Below are positions 63,048 through 64,000 of a DNA stretch of 64,000 bases, in pieces. The notes under the pieces were generated by a model, which saw only the letters and a program-made list of their open reading frames with translations, searched no databases and was not told the DNA's origin. The stretch's first letter is position 1. Each line of letters begins with the position of its first letter. Made by a program: the position numbers and the translations under genes. This DNA comes from Acidimicrobiia bacterium (GTDB taxonomy: Bacteria > Actinomycetota > Acidimicrobiia > Spongiisociales > UBA4744): NCBI GenBank assembly GCA_029863625.1, contig JAOTUY010000001.1, positions 1 through 64,000 on the forward strand, given 5' to 3'.

Positions 63048-64000
63048 ATGAAGGTACTGGTGGCCACCCACCCGGCATTCACTGCACACGCAACCGGCCT
63101 TTCGCATCCGGAACGTCCGGCCCGCCTTACCGCTGCCAGGGCGGGAACGGCCGACGCACCCGTTGACATTGTCGAGTTCTCACCGTCAGAAGCTGAACTC
63201 GAACTGCTGGCCGGGGTGCACCTGGTCGATTATGTGCAGTCGATCAAGCGCTTCTGCGCAGCCGGGGGAGGTCAACTCGATCCGGACACGGTCGTTGGCG
63301 TCGATTCTTGGGAAGCGGCGTTGCGAGCTGCTGCTGCCGGTCCTGATGCCGCCAACCTGCTCGAGCGGGGAGTGGCTGATGTCGCTTTTCTCCCCATCCG
63401 ACCTCCCGGCCACCACGCGTTGGAGGATCGGGCCATGGGTTTTTGCATCTTCAACAATGTGGCGGTCACAGCTCGTTTCCTTGCGGCAAGTGGAAACAGA
63501 GTGGCCATCGTCGATTGGGATGTGCACCACGGCAACGGGACCCAGGAGATGTTCCTGATGGACCCCGAGGTTCTCTATGTTTCCCTTCACGAGTTCCCTG
63601 CCTACCCGGGTTCCGGGTGGGTCGATGAGATAGGTTTGGGTCCGGCGGCCGGGACAACCGTCAACTTCCCGATGCCGGTCGGCACCGGAGGAGATGTGTA
63701 TCGGGCTTCGTTCGAGCGGGTGGTTCTCCCAATTCTGTCGGCCTTCAAACCCGATTGGCTCTTGGTCAGCGCCGGCTACGACGCCCACGACGCGGATCCG
63801 CTGGCCGGGCTTTCGCTACTCGAAAGTGACTACGCGGCGATGGGGTCGGCACTGCGCGGTTTGGTGGGGCCCGGAAAGACCATCCTCTTTCTCGAGGGGG
63901 GATACAACCTGAAGGCCATCCAGGGATGCGTTGCAGCCACCTTGAGCGGTCTTGCCGCTGTACCGGTGCCAGATGAGACATCACGCCCGGTTTCCGGGTC
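63048..64000 (+). CDS. Histone deacetylase family protein (partial, runs off the window)
   Basis: Open from ATG 63048 to the window end (317 codons, no stop). HPAFTAHATGLSHPERPARLTAA starts the deacetylase fold; RPPGHHA has the active-site His pair, GFCIFNNVAV, VDWDVHHGNGTQ and SAGYDAHDADPLAGL carry the zinc Asp-His-Asp, and FLEGGYNLKAI the C-terminal loop. It is an arginase-fold zinc deacetylase of the AcuC/polyamine-deacetylase class. Divergent from the GNAT gene, which may add the acetyl groups it removes (inference). Confidence 0.9.
   Translation, partial: MKVLVATHPAFTAHATGLSHPERPARLTAARAGTADAPVDIVEFSPSEAELELLAGVHLVDYVQSIKRFCAAGGGQLDPDTVVGVDSWEAALRAAAAGPDAANLLERGVADVAFLPIRPPGHHALEDRAMGFCIFNNVAVTARFLAASGNRVAIVDWDVHHGNGTQEMFLMDPEVLYVSLHEFPAYPGSGWVDEIGLGPAAGTTVNFPMPVGTGGDVYRASFERVVLPILSAFKPDWLLVSAGYDAHDADPLAGLSLLESDYAAMGSALRGLVGPGKTILFLEGGYNLKAIQGCVAATLSGLAAVPVPDETSRPVSG

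Overview
This window is a piece of an actinobacterial chromosome spanning the replication origin. The right half carries the standard actinobacterial origin block: gyrA, gyrB, a DUF721 gene, recF, dnaN, dnaA, an oriC-like gap, rpmH, rnpA, yidD, yidC, khpB/jag, rsmG, parA, parB, cwlM-like, trxA, trxB, then an anti-sigma factor, an ECF sigma factor and a pseudokinase. The last part matches the Mycobacterium Rv3910-Rv3915 order. High GC, frequent GTG/TTG starts, stop-start overlaps and two F420-type luciferase-like oxidoreductases agree with an actinobacterium. An uncultivated Acidimicrobiia-like lineage is my guess, but the window has no rRNA to prove it.

Region 1 (about 0.1-29.3 kb) is a dense accessory catabolic cluster. 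A minus-strand operon runs from a 2-hydroxyacid dehydrogenase through a short-chain dehydrogenase (SDR), a frameshifted SnoaL-like gene, a three-subunit molybdenum hydroxylase and DUF917 to a second SDR. A DUF1177 gene, a threonine-synthase-like PLP enzyme, an M24 peptidase, two LLM oxidoreductases, a KdgD-like aldolase/dehydratase and more SnoaL-like genes follow. Then come a five-gene oligopeptide-type ABC importer, peptidase E, a GntR/FCD regulator, a leucine-dehydrogenase-type enzyme, KDPG aldolase, a PfkB sugar kinase, an aminotransferase and acetolactate synthase. Together they suggest import of a peptide-like or modified amino-acid/sugar-acid compound and its breakdown to 2-oxo acids. 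The substrate cannot be read from sequence. The acetolactate synthase gene has a promoter, an Ile-rich leader peptide and an attenuator.

Region 2 (29.4-34.9 kb) lies between two decayed 3' halves of a tRNA-Ile. It holds a DUF4389 membrane protein and a self-contained module: an OmpR-type response regulator, a histidine kinase and two exported proteins that share an unrecognised ~65-residue domain, duplicated in one of them by a 111-bp near-perfect DNA repeat.

Region 3 (34.9-40.9 kb) holds a HisA-like protein with an altered active site, an MscS channel, a B12-type ABC importer (btuF-btuC-btuD) under a cobalamin riboswitch, a possibly leaderless 40-residue membrane peptide, an unrecognised dehydrogenase-like protein and a palindrome-rich repeat.

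Region 4 (40.9-64 kb) is the origin block, with a parS site at the start of rsmG, followed by DegV, a GNAT acetyltransferase and a histone-deacetylase-family gene cut by the window end. I saw no complete tRNA, rRNA, CRISPR array or intact insertion sequence.
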